Source: Pseudomonadota bacterium (GTDB lineage Bacteria > Desulfobacterota > Desulfovibrionia > Desulfovibrionales > Desulfovibrionaceae). Taken from it: a stretch of 10,913 bases of DNA. Below are positions 1-6,849 of the stretch, one piece after another. A program made the position numbers and the translations under genes. Under the pieces are notes generated by a model. It made no database searches. It was given only the letters and a program-made list of their open reading frames with translations, and was not told the DNA's origin. Positions within the stretch are counted from its first letter, which is position 1. Each line of letters begins with the position of its first letter. The DNA lies in NCBI GenBank assembly GCA_023417745.1, contig JAEZEM010000397.1:1-10913 (forward strand), given 5' to 3'.

Positions 1-191
1 GCGCCAGGAACGCCGCCGTCCCAAACCCAGTTGCTGCCCGTGTTCCAGTCGGAACTGGTTCCGCCCTGCCACATCACGGATTTGGTTGCGGCCGGCGCGG
101 CTGTGGAAAAAGCGAAAAAGAGCGTGGCGCACGCTAAGACGATCAGGAGCCCCGGGCATTTGAAATTTCTGGAGAAGGCAAGGAGATTCAT
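1..191 (-). CDS. Secreted autotransporter/beta-helix-like protein, N-terminal part only
   Basis: Only the first 63 codons are inside the window; the rest lies beyond the left edge. The N-terminus has a basic start, a hydrophobic stretch (LLIVLACATLFFAFSTA) and an Ala-Pro-Ala-Ala cleavage region around residue 35, which together make a standard Sec signal peptide. Right after it come the short motifs WQGG, DWNT, SNW and GVPG. This W-G-G/DWNT/NW pattern is known from the start of passenger domains and repeats of large autotransporter or pectin-lyase-fold surface proteins, so an exported, probably large beta-helical protein is likely. ATG at 191 is preferred because AAGGGTG lies about 6 bases upstream. 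An in-frame ATG at 215 would add eight residues but has no ribosome binding site. No upstream co-directional gene is within 690 bases, so it has its own promoter, which I could not place. Confidence 0.72.
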   Translation of the reverse strand, partial: MNLLAFSRNFKCPGLLIVLACATLFFAFSTAAPAATKSVMWQGGTSSDWNTGSNWVWDGGVPG

Positions 192-882
192 GTGCGTCAC
201 CCTTTTCAAAAACATCTGAATGGGAGAAGGCTTTCGTCTGCTGCGCAAAGAAAGACCACACGGCGTGTTGTCGTGTTGTTGGTGCATGGCGTCCTGTTTC
301 AGGGCGTGCGTCGCCGTGGGACTCAAACAACAACGTTTCAGGCGTCAAACAGGAAGCAGGAGAATTCCAACGTTGGCATGTGGCCGCTTCGGCAATGCCG
401 GCCGAGCAACGAAACCGGCCATGGCCGGCCAGCAATCGGCGCTCCAGCGATCAGCCGCGCAGAGCCTGGAAGAACCGGAAGCCGCGTTGGGCTTGTTCAG
501 GCCATGCGGTCGGTTCGTTCCCGCTTGATGGACCAGTCCATTTCAATGCGTGTGGTTTCTTACCTAATAATTAATTTTTCATCAATACGGAAAGCACATA
601 AATATTGCCGCGTGTTTCTTCCTTCAGGCGGCCGGATGCCCCAACAGCTCTTTATGACAACGAAATTATTGTAGTTAAGCGTGTCGAGGGGATGGCGGCA
701 TGGCTGCCGCATTGCAGATGCAGCCCTCGCTGCCGGGCAAGCTCGCCAGCGCCTATCCGCCGGAGGGCGTGGCCGCAGTTCGCTGACCCAACACAGCGCA
801 TCCGCGAATGAATTCGTGGAAATTGAGCGTGATGCGCCAGGGACAAGGCGATCCGGCGCAGGGGGGGCGACCAACGCCAAAA
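192..882. other. Long intergenic stretch, no convincing gene
   Basis: About 690 bases lie between the start of the secreted-protein gene and the rpmA terminator. Open frames here give Arg/Pro/Ala-rich products without a usable ribosome binding site or recognisable motif. Visible structure: an inverted repeat CCTGTTT (293-299)/AAACAGG (347-353) with nearby imperfect repeats of GTTTCAGG; a perfect 14-base palindrome at 415-428; and a marked AT-rich island at about 540-610 (containing TAATAATTAATTTTTC). On the minus strand the island offers TTGATG, 17 bases, TAAGAA as a weak promoter pair facing the secreted-protein gene, but that would imply a leader of more than 300 bases. I did not recognise any named riboswitch or small RNA. 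Confidence 0.6.
415..428. repeat. 14-base perfect palindrome CCGGCCATGGCCGG
   Basis: The sequence equals its own reverse complement over 14 bases. It lies in the non-coding stretch about 225 bases upstream of the secreted-protein start. It is made only of GGCC-type words, which are frequent in this genome, so it may be chance; a dimeric regulator site is possible. Confidence 0.3.
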
Positions 883-910
883 AGGGCGAAGGGAAAAATC
901 CCTTCGCCCT
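883..910 (-). terminator. Intrinsic terminator of rplU-rpmA
   Basis: A perfect 12-base-pair stem (AGGGCGAAGGGA at 883-894 with its complement at 899-910) closes a four-base loop. Read on the minus strand it is followed at once by TTTTTGG. It lies 24 bases after the rpmA stop codon, as expected for a Rho-independent terminator. Confidence 0.9.
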
Positions 911-934
911 AGAAAGCTGGGGTGCGGTGACGCT

Positions 935-1216
935 TTAGGCGGCCGCGGCGGTCTCGACCGGCAGCACGTGGATGCGGGTCTTGACCTTGTTGTTGCGGGT
1001 GTACTTCTCGAACTTCACCACGCCGTCGATGAGCGCAAACAGCGTGTAATCCCGGCCCATGCCCACGCCCGTGCCGGGGTGGAACTTGGTGCCGAGCTGG
1101 CGCACCAGGATGTTGCCGGCCAGAACCGACTGGCCGCCGAAACGCTTGACGCCACGCCGTTGACCGGCGCTGTCGCGGCCGTTTCTGGAGCTGCCGCCTG
1201 CTTTTTTATGTGCCAT
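935..1216 (-). CDS. rpmA: 50S ribosomal protein L27
   Basis: This 93-residue protein is bacterial ribosomal protein L27, a large-subunit component whose N-terminal tail reaches toward the peptidyl transferase centre and supports tRNA placement. The N-terminus MAHKKAGGSSRNGRDS is the highly conserved L27 signature, followed by the family motifs RFGGQ, AGNILVRQ and H-P-G-x-G-V-G-x-G-x-D-Y-T-L-F. The length is slightly above the usual 85, owing to an Ala-rich C-terminal tail. There is no N-terminal extension of the kind cleaved by Prp protease in Firmicutes. AAGGAG sits a few bases upstream of the ATG. It lies 25 bases downstream of rplU, and an intrinsic terminator follows, so the two are co-transcribed. 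The usual next gene obgE is missing here. Confidence 0.97.
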   Translation of the reverse strand: MAHKKAGGSSRNGRDSAGQRRGVKRFGGQSVLAGNILVRQLGTKFHPGTGVGMGRDYTLFALIDGVVKFEKYTRNNKVKTRIHVLPVETAAAA

Positions 1217-1241
1217 GTCGCGACTCCTTCAAAATATGAGG

Positions 1242-1550
1242 CTAGGCCTGGATGCCCGTCACCTTGAGCTGGGTGTAGCCCTGGCGATGGCCCTGCTTCT
1301 TGTGCGAATCCTTGCGGCGACGCTTGTGGAAAACCACGATCTTCTTGCCCTTGACGTGCCCGGCCACTTGGCAGGTGACGGCCGCGCCGGCGACGTAAGG
1401 CGCGCCGATCTTGGCTTCGCCGCCGCCGATCATGAGCACCTTGTCCAGCACGTATTCCGAGCCGGCCTCGGCAGCCAAAAGATCCACGGTGATGGTGGCC
1501 CCTTCCTGGACCTTATACTGCTTGCCGCCAGCCATAACGATTGCGTACAT
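1242..1550 (-). CDS. rplU: 50S ribosomal protein L21
   Basis: This 102-residue protein is ribosomal protein L21, a 23S rRNA-binding component of the large subunit. It opens with MYAIVMAGGKQYKVQEG, a clear form of the conserved MYAVI-x-x-GGKQYKV start. The basic motif KIVVFHKRRRKDSHKKQGHRQ, split across residues 70-90, is the hallmark RNA-binding end of the family, and the chain finishes in the normal LKVTGI pattern. GGAGG lies 8 bases before the ATG. The stop codon of the PHP gene is only 32 bases upstream on the same strand, so rplU is probably read from a promoter within or before that gene. No separate promoter is evident in the 32-base gap. Confidence 0.97.
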   Translation of the reverse strand: MYAIVMAGGKQYKVQEGATITVDLLAAEAGSEYVLDKVLMIGGGEAKIGAPYVAGAAVTCQVAGHVKGKKIVVFHKRRRKDSHKKQGHRQGYTQLKVTGIQA

Positions 1551-1582
1551 AATGTCGACCTCCGATGGGGAAGACGGTCCCT

Positions 1583-2485
1583 TTACCGCTGCGCCGCCGC
1601 GTCGTCAAGCCCTTTTTGCGGCAAGGACGATCCGCTGGCCAAAAGTCGCTCCCGCCGGGCCCGCAAAACGTCCAATACGGCGATGTCGATGCGAAGGCTT
1701 CCCCGCCCGCGCCCGAGCTCCACCCCGGGCTTGGCCGCGCCGTGGTAATCCGAGCCGCCCGAGACGGCTAAGCCCAGCTTGCGGGCCAGGGCCAGGTATT
1801 CCAGGGTCTGGTATTGGGAATGCTCGGTGTAAAAGGCCTCAATGGCGTCCAGGCCGACGTCGCGGTAGCGGGTCACGGTCTCGACCAGGGCCGGGCCGGA
1901 AAGCCCCAGCAGATACGGATGGGCCAGCACGGCCAGCCCGCCTTCGGCGTGGAGCAGTTCGATGGCTTCAGGCAGCGGCAATTTGTCCTTGGGCACGTAG
2001 GCCTTGCCGTAAGCACCTAAAAATCTGGTGAAAGCTTCCTTGAAACTGGTCACCGCGCCCATGGCCAAAAGGGCCTGGGCGATGTGCGGCCGGCCCACCG
2101 CCCCTTGCGCCAAGGCCGTGACGGACTCATATTGAAGAGGTACGCCCAAGGTGGCGAGCTTTTCGAGGATGCGCTTGTTGCGGTCGTGGCGGCGGGTGCG
2201 CAGCCAGTCCAGGCGCTCGGCCAGGGGGCCGGGGGCGTCGGGCAAAAACAGCCCGACCAGATGGATGCTGCCGCGTTCGTCGGCCACGGACAGCTCGACT
2301 CCAGCGATGACCTCGACGCCGTGCTTGGCCCCGGCGGCCCGGGCTTCGGGCAGCCCGGCCAGGGTGTCGTGGTCGGTGACGGCCAGGGCGGCCAGGCCAT
2401 TGGACGCGGCCATGGCCACCAGCTCAGCCGGCGAGGCCGTGCCGTCGGAGGCGGTGGTGTGGGTATGCAGATCAATAAACGACAT
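1583..2485 (-). CDS. PHP-domain metal-dependent phosphoesterase (YciV/TrpH-like)
   Basis: The 300-residue product matches the PHP phosphoesterase family whose E. coli member YciV/RNase AM acts on nucleotide 3',5'-bisphosphates and RNA 5' ends. Metal-ligand motifs appear in order: DLHTHTTASDG (H7, H9, D14), TDHDT (D38-D40), GVELS (E64), IHLVG (H75), GRPHIA (H134), LAHPY (H189), IEAFYTEHS (E216, H222) and GGSDYHG (D246, H248). The length equals that of the family. ATG at 2485 is chosen because the PHP domain starts at residue 3; the ribosome binding site (AGGG) is weak. The frame stays open for 270 more codons upstream, but that stretch is antisense to trm112-like and hsp20 and is not protein-like. 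Substrate is inferred from the family; a DNA polymerase or histidinol-phosphatase role is unlikely at this length and motif set. Confidence 0.9.
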   Translation of the reverse strand: MSFIDLHTHTTASDGTASPAELVAMAASNGLAALAVTDHDTLAGLPEARAAGAKHGVEVIAGVELSVADERGSIHLVGLFLPDAPGPLAERLDWLRTRRHDRNKRILEKLATLGVPLQYESVTALAQGAVGRPHIAQALLAMGAVTSFKEAFTRFLGAYGKAYVPKDKLPLPEAIELLHAEGGLAVLAHPYLLGLSGPALVETVTRYRDVGLDAIEAFYTEHSQYQTLEYLALARKLGLAVSGGSDYHGAAKPGVELGRGRGSLRIDIAVLDVLRARRERLLASGSSLPQKGLDDAAAQR

Positions 2486-2525
2486 GGAAGACCCTAGCCC
2501 GGTTGCCGGGCCTTGTGAACCTCCA

Positions 2526-2554
2526 TTGCGCCGGGGACGCGATTTGGCTATGAA
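2526..2554 (+). promoter_or_regulatory. Putative sigma70 promoter of the trm112-like/hsp20/htrA/nudix operon
   Basis: TTGCGC (2526-2531) and TATGAA (2549-2554) are separated by exactly 17 bases. Each matches four of six consensus positions. The implied start site near 2561 gives a leader of about 24 bases including AAGGAG. It sits in the 99-base divergent gap with the PHP gene. No heat-shock (sigma32) consensus was seen. Confidence 0.4.
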
Positions 2555-2584
2555 CCAGGGCACGTTTGCACAAGGAGACCGCCT

Positions 2585-2800
2585 GTGAGCATCCATCCCG
2601 ATCTGCTGACCATCCTGGCCTGCCCCAAATGCAAGGGCGCGCTTACCGTTGTGGACAACGAGGCCGGCCTTTTCTGCCCGACCTGCGGCATCGTGTTTCC
2701 GGTTCGCGACGACATTCCCATCATGCTGGTGGAAGAAGCCGTGGCCAAGGCCGGCTGGGACGCCGGCAAGCGTTCGGCCAAGGACGACGCCGCCAAGTAA
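2585..2800 (+). CDS. Trm112-like zinc-binding small protein
   Basis: This 71-residue protein belongs to the Trm112p/YcaR family of small zinc-ribbon proteins. It begins SIHPDLLTILACPKCKG, continues with LFCPTCGIVFPVRDDIPIM, and so carries two CxxC pairs (C14/C17 and C32/C35) plus the family's typical FPV-R-D-x-I-P-x-M ending. Eukaryotic and archaeal Trm112 activates methyltransferases; bacterial homologues are small and mostly uncharacterised, so no partner is assigned. The start is GTG at 2585 with AAGGAGA 6 bases upstream. The C-terminal 20 residues are charged and Lys/Ala-rich, probably flexible. It is first in a four-gene plus-strand cluster; hsp20 follows after 39 bases. Confidence 0.85.
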   Translation: MSIHPDLLTILACPKCKGALTVVDNEAGLFCPTCGIVFPVRDDIPIMLVEEAVAKAGWDAGKRSAKDDAAK

Positions 2801-2804
2801 CGCA

Positions 2805-2842
2805 CGCTCCGGGGACGATCTCCCCGGACAGGGAGCGCTATG
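2805..2842 (+). promoter_or_regulatory. Possible RNA thermometer/translation switch in the hsp20 leader
   Basis: Two mutually exclusive folds are visible. In the first, TCCGGGGA (2808-2815) pairs perfectly with TCCCCGGA (2821-2828), leaving the ribosome binding site GGGAG (2831-2835) free. In the second, CGCTCC (2805-2810) pairs with GGAGCG (2832-2837), stacking on GGGGA/TCCCC, and buries that site. Small heat-shock genes often carry such thermosensors (ROSE, fourU). This does not match a named class; the function is inference. Confidence 0.35.
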
Positions 2843-3271
2843 GCCAAACTGCATTGGACTCCGTGGATGGCCTTGGCCGAGATCGAGGGCCGCACCGAAT
2901 GCGGTCTGGACCAGATCGCCCAGGGCGGCCGCGACTGCGCCCCGGTCTGGCAGCCCGCCGCCGACGTGGTCGAGACCGAGGACGCCTTCCGCGTCACGTT
3001 GGAGCTGCCGGGCGTGGCCCGGGAGGACGTGGCCGTGGAGGTGCGCGGCCGGGAACTGGTCATCCAGGGCCTGCGCCGCTTCGAGAAAGACTGCCGGGGC
3101 GAGGTCTACCACGCCCTGGAACGTTCCTACGGCCCCTTTGCCCGGGTTTTCGAACTGCCCAAAGGCGTCTCCCGGGCCGACGTGACGGCCGTGATGAAGG
3201 ACGGGCTGCTCGACGTGCGCCTGCCCAAGCTCGGCCCCGAACGCCTGCGCCGCCGCATCCCCATCAGCTGA
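2840..3271 (+). CDS. Hsp20/alpha-crystallin family small heat-shock protein
   Basis: The 143-residue product is a small heat-shock protein, an ATP-independent holdase that keeps unfolding cytoplasmic proteins soluble. After an N-terminal arm of about 36 residues, the alpha-crystallin domain runs from about residue 37 (PVWQPAADVVETEDAF) through the conserved strands VTLELPGVAREDVAVEV and LVIQGLRR to the signature region FELPKGV, then MKDGLLDVRLPKL, near residues 106-133. The C-terminus ends IPIS, which contains the I-x-I-type motif that links subunits into oligomers. The length is typical. The ATG is preceded by AGGGAG about 4 bases away, and this site can be masked by a leader hairpin. It is second in the putative operon, with htrA 38 bases downstream; co-expression of a chaperone and a periplasmic protease suggests an envelope/protein stress unit. 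Confidence 0.93.
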   Translation: MAKLHWTPWMALAEIEGRTECGLDQIAQGGRDCAPVWQPAADVVETEDAFRVTLELPGVAREDVAVEVRGRELVIQGLRRFEKDCRGEVYHALERSYGPFARVFELPKGVSRADVTAVMKDGLLDVRLPKLGPERLRRRIPIS

Positions 3272-3309
3272 CGCCAGACCGCCAAACCGCTCCGCCAAGG
3301 AGGCTTGCC

Positions 3310-4671
<1,362 letters not shown>

Positions 4672-4693
4672 CCCGGCGCTCAGGAGCGAACAC

Positions 4694-5140
4694 ATGCAGA
4701 ACGCGACGGAAAACGTCTCGCCGGACTGCCCGGTCATTCGCATCGCAGCGGCGGTCATCCTGGACGACGCCAAACGTACGCTGCTCGTCCGCAAGCGCGG
4801 GACCACGGCTTTCATGCAGGCCGGAGGAAAGATCGAGGCCGGCGAGGCCCCGATGGCCGCGCTGCGTCGAGAGTTGCGCGAGGAGCTTGATCTGGTTTTC
4901 GACCTTGCGGCCTCGCGGCATATGGGTCGGTTCACGGCCGTGGCGGCCAACGAATCCGGTTGTCTGGTGGAGGCCGAGGTCTACCATGTGTCCGCCGACG
5001 CGCCCGTGCGGCCTCGGGCCGAGATCGAGGAGGCGGTCTGGGTGGACCCCTTTGCCCCGGGCGACCTGCCCCTGGCTCCGCTCACGCGCGATGCCGTCCT
5101 TCCCCTGGTCCGCACGCTGCTTGCCGACCAGGCGCGTTAG
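4694..5140 (+). CDS. Nudix hydrolase
   Basis: The 148-residue product is a Nudix pyrophosphohydrolase, which cleaves nucleoside diphosphates linked to another group, often damaged nucleotides. The Nudix box is complete: G45, five residues, E51, seven residues, then RELREELDL (R59, E60, E63, E64), binding the catalytic divalent metal. The usual Gly near the end of the box is Leu65, which is tolerated in the family. The preceding strand (IAAAVILDD, LLVRKRG) and FMQAGGKIEAGE fit the fold. The substrate cannot be read from the sequence; a MutT-like or ADP-ribose activity is possible. CAGGAG precedes the ATG by about 7 bases and the htrA stop by 22, so it is probably the last gene of the operon. 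Its end converges with the metallophosphoesterase 5 bases away. Confidence 0.92.
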   Translation: MQNATENVSPDCPVIRIAAAVILDDAKRTLLVRKRGTTAFMQAGGKIEAGEAPMAALRRELREELDLVFDLAASRHMGRFTAVAANESGCLVEAEVYHVSADAPVRPRAEIEEAVWVDPFAPGDLPLAPLTRDAVLPLVRTLLADQAR

Positions 5141-5145
5141 CGCCT

Positions 5146-5871
5146 TCAGCGCAGCCGCCGGGCGTAGCGCTCCGGCAATCCCCGCTCAATGATCTTGCGG
5201 GCCGTGGCCTCGAAGTCGTAGGCCACGGCCCGAATTTCCAGCATGTCCGTCTCGGTGTCGTAGAGCCCGTACTTGGCCCGGTTGTCGCCGTCGCGCGGCT
5301 GCCCCACCGACCCCACGTTGACGATATGGCGCGCGCTCGCCTCCAGCGGATTGTCCCCCACCGACAGCTCGAAACGGTCCACCTCGCGGCCGCGCAGGCT
5401 CGCGCCCTCCAGCATGTGGGTGTGGCCGACGAAGGACACGCGCTCGGGCGTGCGCAAAAAGGCCCGGCGCAAGGTCGTTTCGCCGGCTTCGAACAGATAG
5501 CTCGTGGTGTCGTTTGGCGGCAGTCCGTGGACCAGCCGGCAGCCGGCCACGGTCATGGAGGCCGGATAGTTGGCGATGCGGGCCAGGGCGGCCGGGGAAA
5601 GCAGTTCGCAGGTGCGTGTGAGCGCTTCCCGGGCCTGGTCGTTGAGCCCCCGCCGCCGGGCCGGGTCCACGGCCGCCCACTCGTGGTTGCCGCGCACGCT
5701 TGGGATGCCGCGCCGCGCCAGCGCCTCCAGCACCGCCTCGGGATCGGGGCCGTAGCCGATGTTGTCGCCCAGGCTGGCCGTGATGCCGGGGCGGTGGGCG
5801 TCAAGGTCGGCCAGGACGGCGAAGAGGGCTTCGAGATTGCCGTGGATGTCGGCGAGCAGGGCCAGGAGCAT
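5146..5871 (-). CDS. Metallophosphoesterase (YfcE/calcineurin-like)
   Basis: The 241-residue protein is a calcineurin-like metallophosphoesterase. The metal-binding motifs are in order: DIHGN (D8, H10), GDNIGYGPDP (D36), GNHE (N62, H63), LVHG and GHTH. The GDNIGYGPDP-plus-GNHE pattern is that of the small bacterial group resembling YfcE and diadenosine-tetraphosphatase, acting on phosphodiesters or nucleotides; the exact substrate is unknown. After GHTH comes VNVGSVGQPRDGD, also diagnostic of this subgroup. The start is uncertain: ATG at 5871 puts the first motif at the expected position, while TTG at 5877 would add two residues. Neither has a good ribosome binding site. It is alone on its strand, behind the terminator of the 114-residue gene, and converges with the Nudix gene. 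Confidence 0.9.
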   Translation of the reverse strand: MLLALLADIHGNLEALFAVLADLDAHRPGITASLGDNIGYGPDPEAVLEALARRGIPSVRGNHEWAAVDPARRRGLNDQAREALTRTCELLSPAALARIANYPASMTVAGCRLVHGLPPNDTTSYLFEAGETTLRRAFLRTPERVSFVGHTHMLEGASLRGREVDRFELSVGDNPLEASARHIVNVGSVGQPRDGDNRAKYGLYDTETDMLEIRAVAYDFEATARKIIERGLPERYARRLR

Positions 5872-5927
5872 GGGCAAATAGTGGCACGTCGCCGGGCGGC
5901 CGGCAAGGGCGGGCCGCCCAAAAGACG

Positions 5928-5963
5928 GACGCGCCCCCGGGGCCTATCACCCGGGAGCGCGTC
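5928..5963 (-). terminator. Intrinsic terminator of the 114-residue protein gene
   Basis: GACGCGCCCCCGGG (5928-5941) pairs over 14 positions, one of them a G-U wobble, with CCCGGGAGCGCGTC (5950-5963) across an eight-base loop. On the minus strand it is followed by CGTCTTTTGGG. It lies about 60 bases beyond the stop codon at 6025. A second GC-only hairpin (5894-5900/5913-5919) follows directly. Confidence 0.75.
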
Positions 5964-6024
5964 ATGTTCTTGGAGGGATGATGCGGGGGTTATGGGGGAG
6001 AAACGTTTGGGGGGTGTGTAAGCC

Positions 6025-6369
6025 TTAGTTGAAATACTTGTTTTGCAGCCACTGCTTGATGGCGCCGGTGGGGGCGTATACGCCCTTGTTAAATCCCACC
6101 TCGGCCATGAAATCCTTGGCCAGATCCTCGGGGATCTCGAACGAGGCCAGTTCCACGCAGTCCTCGGAGTTGCGCCGCACCAGCGACAGCTTGGGTTCGC
6201 CGGTCCAGGTGTTGACCACGAAATACGTGGAAAAATCGTTCTTCGAGGTTATGGGCTTATGCTGGGCATGCCAGGAGTTGTTTCCCCATTCGAGATACAA
6301 GGTCACGGCGTCTTCCGGGGTCATGTCCCAATCGATGACAAGGCCGGACAGGTCGTGCTGCGTCTGCAT
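6025..6369 (-). CDS. Orphan conserved-looking protein of 114 residues
   Basis: I do not recognise this family with certainty. The protein is soluble, acidic in its first half and rich in aromatic residues and Asn (DWDMTPEDAVTLYLEWGNN, HAQHKPITSKNDFSTYFVV), with no signal peptide or membrane segment. The C-terminal half reads FEIPEDLAKDFMAEVGFNKG and ends AIKQWLQNKYFN. Unlike its neighbours it uses AAA, AAT and other AT-rich codons fairly often, as highly expressed or differently selected genes may. The start at 6369 is favoured by GGAGG 7 bases upstream; the frame extends 19 codons further but without a binding site. It stands alone, with a good sigma70 promoter before it and a strong terminator after it. 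This points to a monocistronic, well expressed gene, possibly a lineage-specific stress or regulatory protein; that role is a guess. Confidence 0.85.
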   Translation of the reverse strand: MQTQHDLSGLVIDWDMTPEDAVTLYLEWGNNSWHAQHKPITSKNDFSTYFVVNTWTGEPKLSLVRRNSEDCVELASFEIPEDLAKDFMAEVGFNKGVYAPTGAIKQWLQNKYFN

Positions 6370-6425
6370 GCGTATCCTCCGTGGCGCGGGTTTCGCGTGT
6401 CGTTGTCTGCAACCGATATGAGACA

Positions 6426-6453
6426 AATCTAATCCATTTTATCTTGTGGTCAA
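6426..6453 (-). promoter_or_regulatory. Sigma70-type promoter for the 114-residue protein gene
   Basis: On the minus strand TTGACC (6448-6453) and TAGATT (6426-6431) are separated by 16 bases in an AT-rich patch. They match five and four of six consensus bases. The start site near 6419 gives a leader of about 50 bases ending in GGAGGATACGC before the ATG. Confidence 0.6.
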
Positions 6454-6477
6454 GCAGGAAAAAACAAAAAGGCCGGA

Positions 6478-6527
6478 CAACGCTTCGTGAAGAGACGTTT
6501 CCTGCCGAAAGCGTTGATGATTTTTTT
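6478..6527. terminator. Bidirectional terminator-like hairpin without an obvious gene to terminate
   Basis: CAACGCTTCG (6478-6487) pairs with CGAAAGCGTTG (6506-6516) through ten base pairs and one bulged A, with an 18-base loop. On the plus strand T7 (6521-6527) follows four bases later; on the minus strand TTTTTGTTTTTT follows after seven bases. No gene ends near it on either strand. It may insulate the divergent promoters or end a small RNA. Confidence 0.4.
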
Positions 6528-6685
6528 GCTTGGGCGGTCGCCGGGGCCACGAGGCGGCAAACGTGGCGGGGAGGCGTGTAGGCTTGGCCTGGCGCGAGCC
6601 TGGCGACGCGGCCGCGACTTGGGGCGGTGGCCGGGCGCGGCGTGGACCGAATCCGGCCGCTTTTCATGTTCCGGCGACTTGGATA

Positions 6686-6699
6686 GGATTGATCAATCC
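6686..6699. repeat. 14-base perfect palindrome GGATTGATCAATCC
   Basis: A perfect palindrome of mixed composition in the leader region of the sensor kinase gene, about 150 bases before its start and overlapping a possible -10 element. It could be an operator for a dimeric repressor or activator. Confidence 0.45.
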
Positions 6700-6719
6700 G
6701 TTGCGGCGAGCGAGCTTTT

Positions 6720-6733
6720 GCACCGGCCGGTGC
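6720..6733. repeat. 14-base perfect palindrome GCACCGGCCGGTGC
   Basis: A second perfect palindrome, 20 bases after the first one and about 117 bases before the kinase start. Its core CCGGCCGG is common in this GC-rich sequence, so chance is more likely than for its neighbour. Confidence 0.3.
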
Positions 6734-6849
6734 TGTCGGGCGGGACGCGACGGCTTGCCGGTCCGGGCGGCGCGGCCTGGGATTGCGGCGCGGGCGCGGC
6801 TGGCCGCCGGCCGCCGGGCGTATTGCCGCCGCCGGGGGAGGATGAGGCC

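Larger units (their letters stand above)
6454..6849. other. Divergent intergenic region before the sensor kinase
   Basis: Nearly 400 bases lie between the orphan-gene promoter and the kinase start. The open frame that runs through it gives Arg/Gly/Pro-rich sequence without homology and is not treated as coding. The region holds a terminator-like hairpin (6478-6516), two perfect 14-base palindromes (6686-6699 and 6720-6733), and a weak promoter-like pair TTTCAT (6662-6667), 16 bases, TAGGAT (6684-6689) that overlaps the first palindrome. Confidence 0.5.

Noticed and set aside
192..350. Possible cyclic-di-GMP riboswitch before the secreted protein
   Set aside because: I looked for the conserved GEMM cores on the minus strand and did not find them in the right order.
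375..392. Sigma54-like TGGCATGTGGCCGCTT
   Set aside because: The -12 part lacks the TTGC core at the right spacing and no gene start follows at a suitable distance.
560..880. Open frame of 106 codons on the minus strand in the long gap
   Set aside because: No ribosome binding site, no recognisable domain, Arg/Pro/Ala-rich composition, and its 3' part crosses the AT-rich non-coding island.
968..2031. Several plus-strand frames of 68-206 codons
   Set aside because: All are antisense to rpmA, rplU and the PHP gene, whose identities are certain.
2486..3298. In-frame upstream extension of the PHP gene (total 571 codons, minus strand)
   Set aside because: It is antisense to the Trm112-like and Hsp20 genes, gives Gly/His/Arg-rich non-family sequence, and the PHP domain begins at the ATG at 2485. 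GC-rich genomes often keep such shadow frames open.
2566..3309. In-frame upstream extension of htrA (total 701 codons)
   Set aside because: It overlaps two real genes in another frame, is Arg/Pro/Gly-rich, and the signal peptide starts at the well-supported ATG at 3310.
5131..5144. GGCGC/GCGCC hairpin between the convergent Nudix and metallophosphoesterase genes
   Set aside because: The stem is only five base pairs, overlaps the Nudix stop codon and lacks a T-run on either strand.
6487..6849. Longer sensor kinase starting at GTG 6487, with a signal-like MKRRFLPKALMIFLLG
   Set aside because: The first residues look like a signal peptide, but the next 100 codons are low-complexity Gly/Arg/Pro sequence, no ribosome binding site precedes it and it overlaps the hairpin at 6478-6516. 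A decayed leader cannot be excluded.
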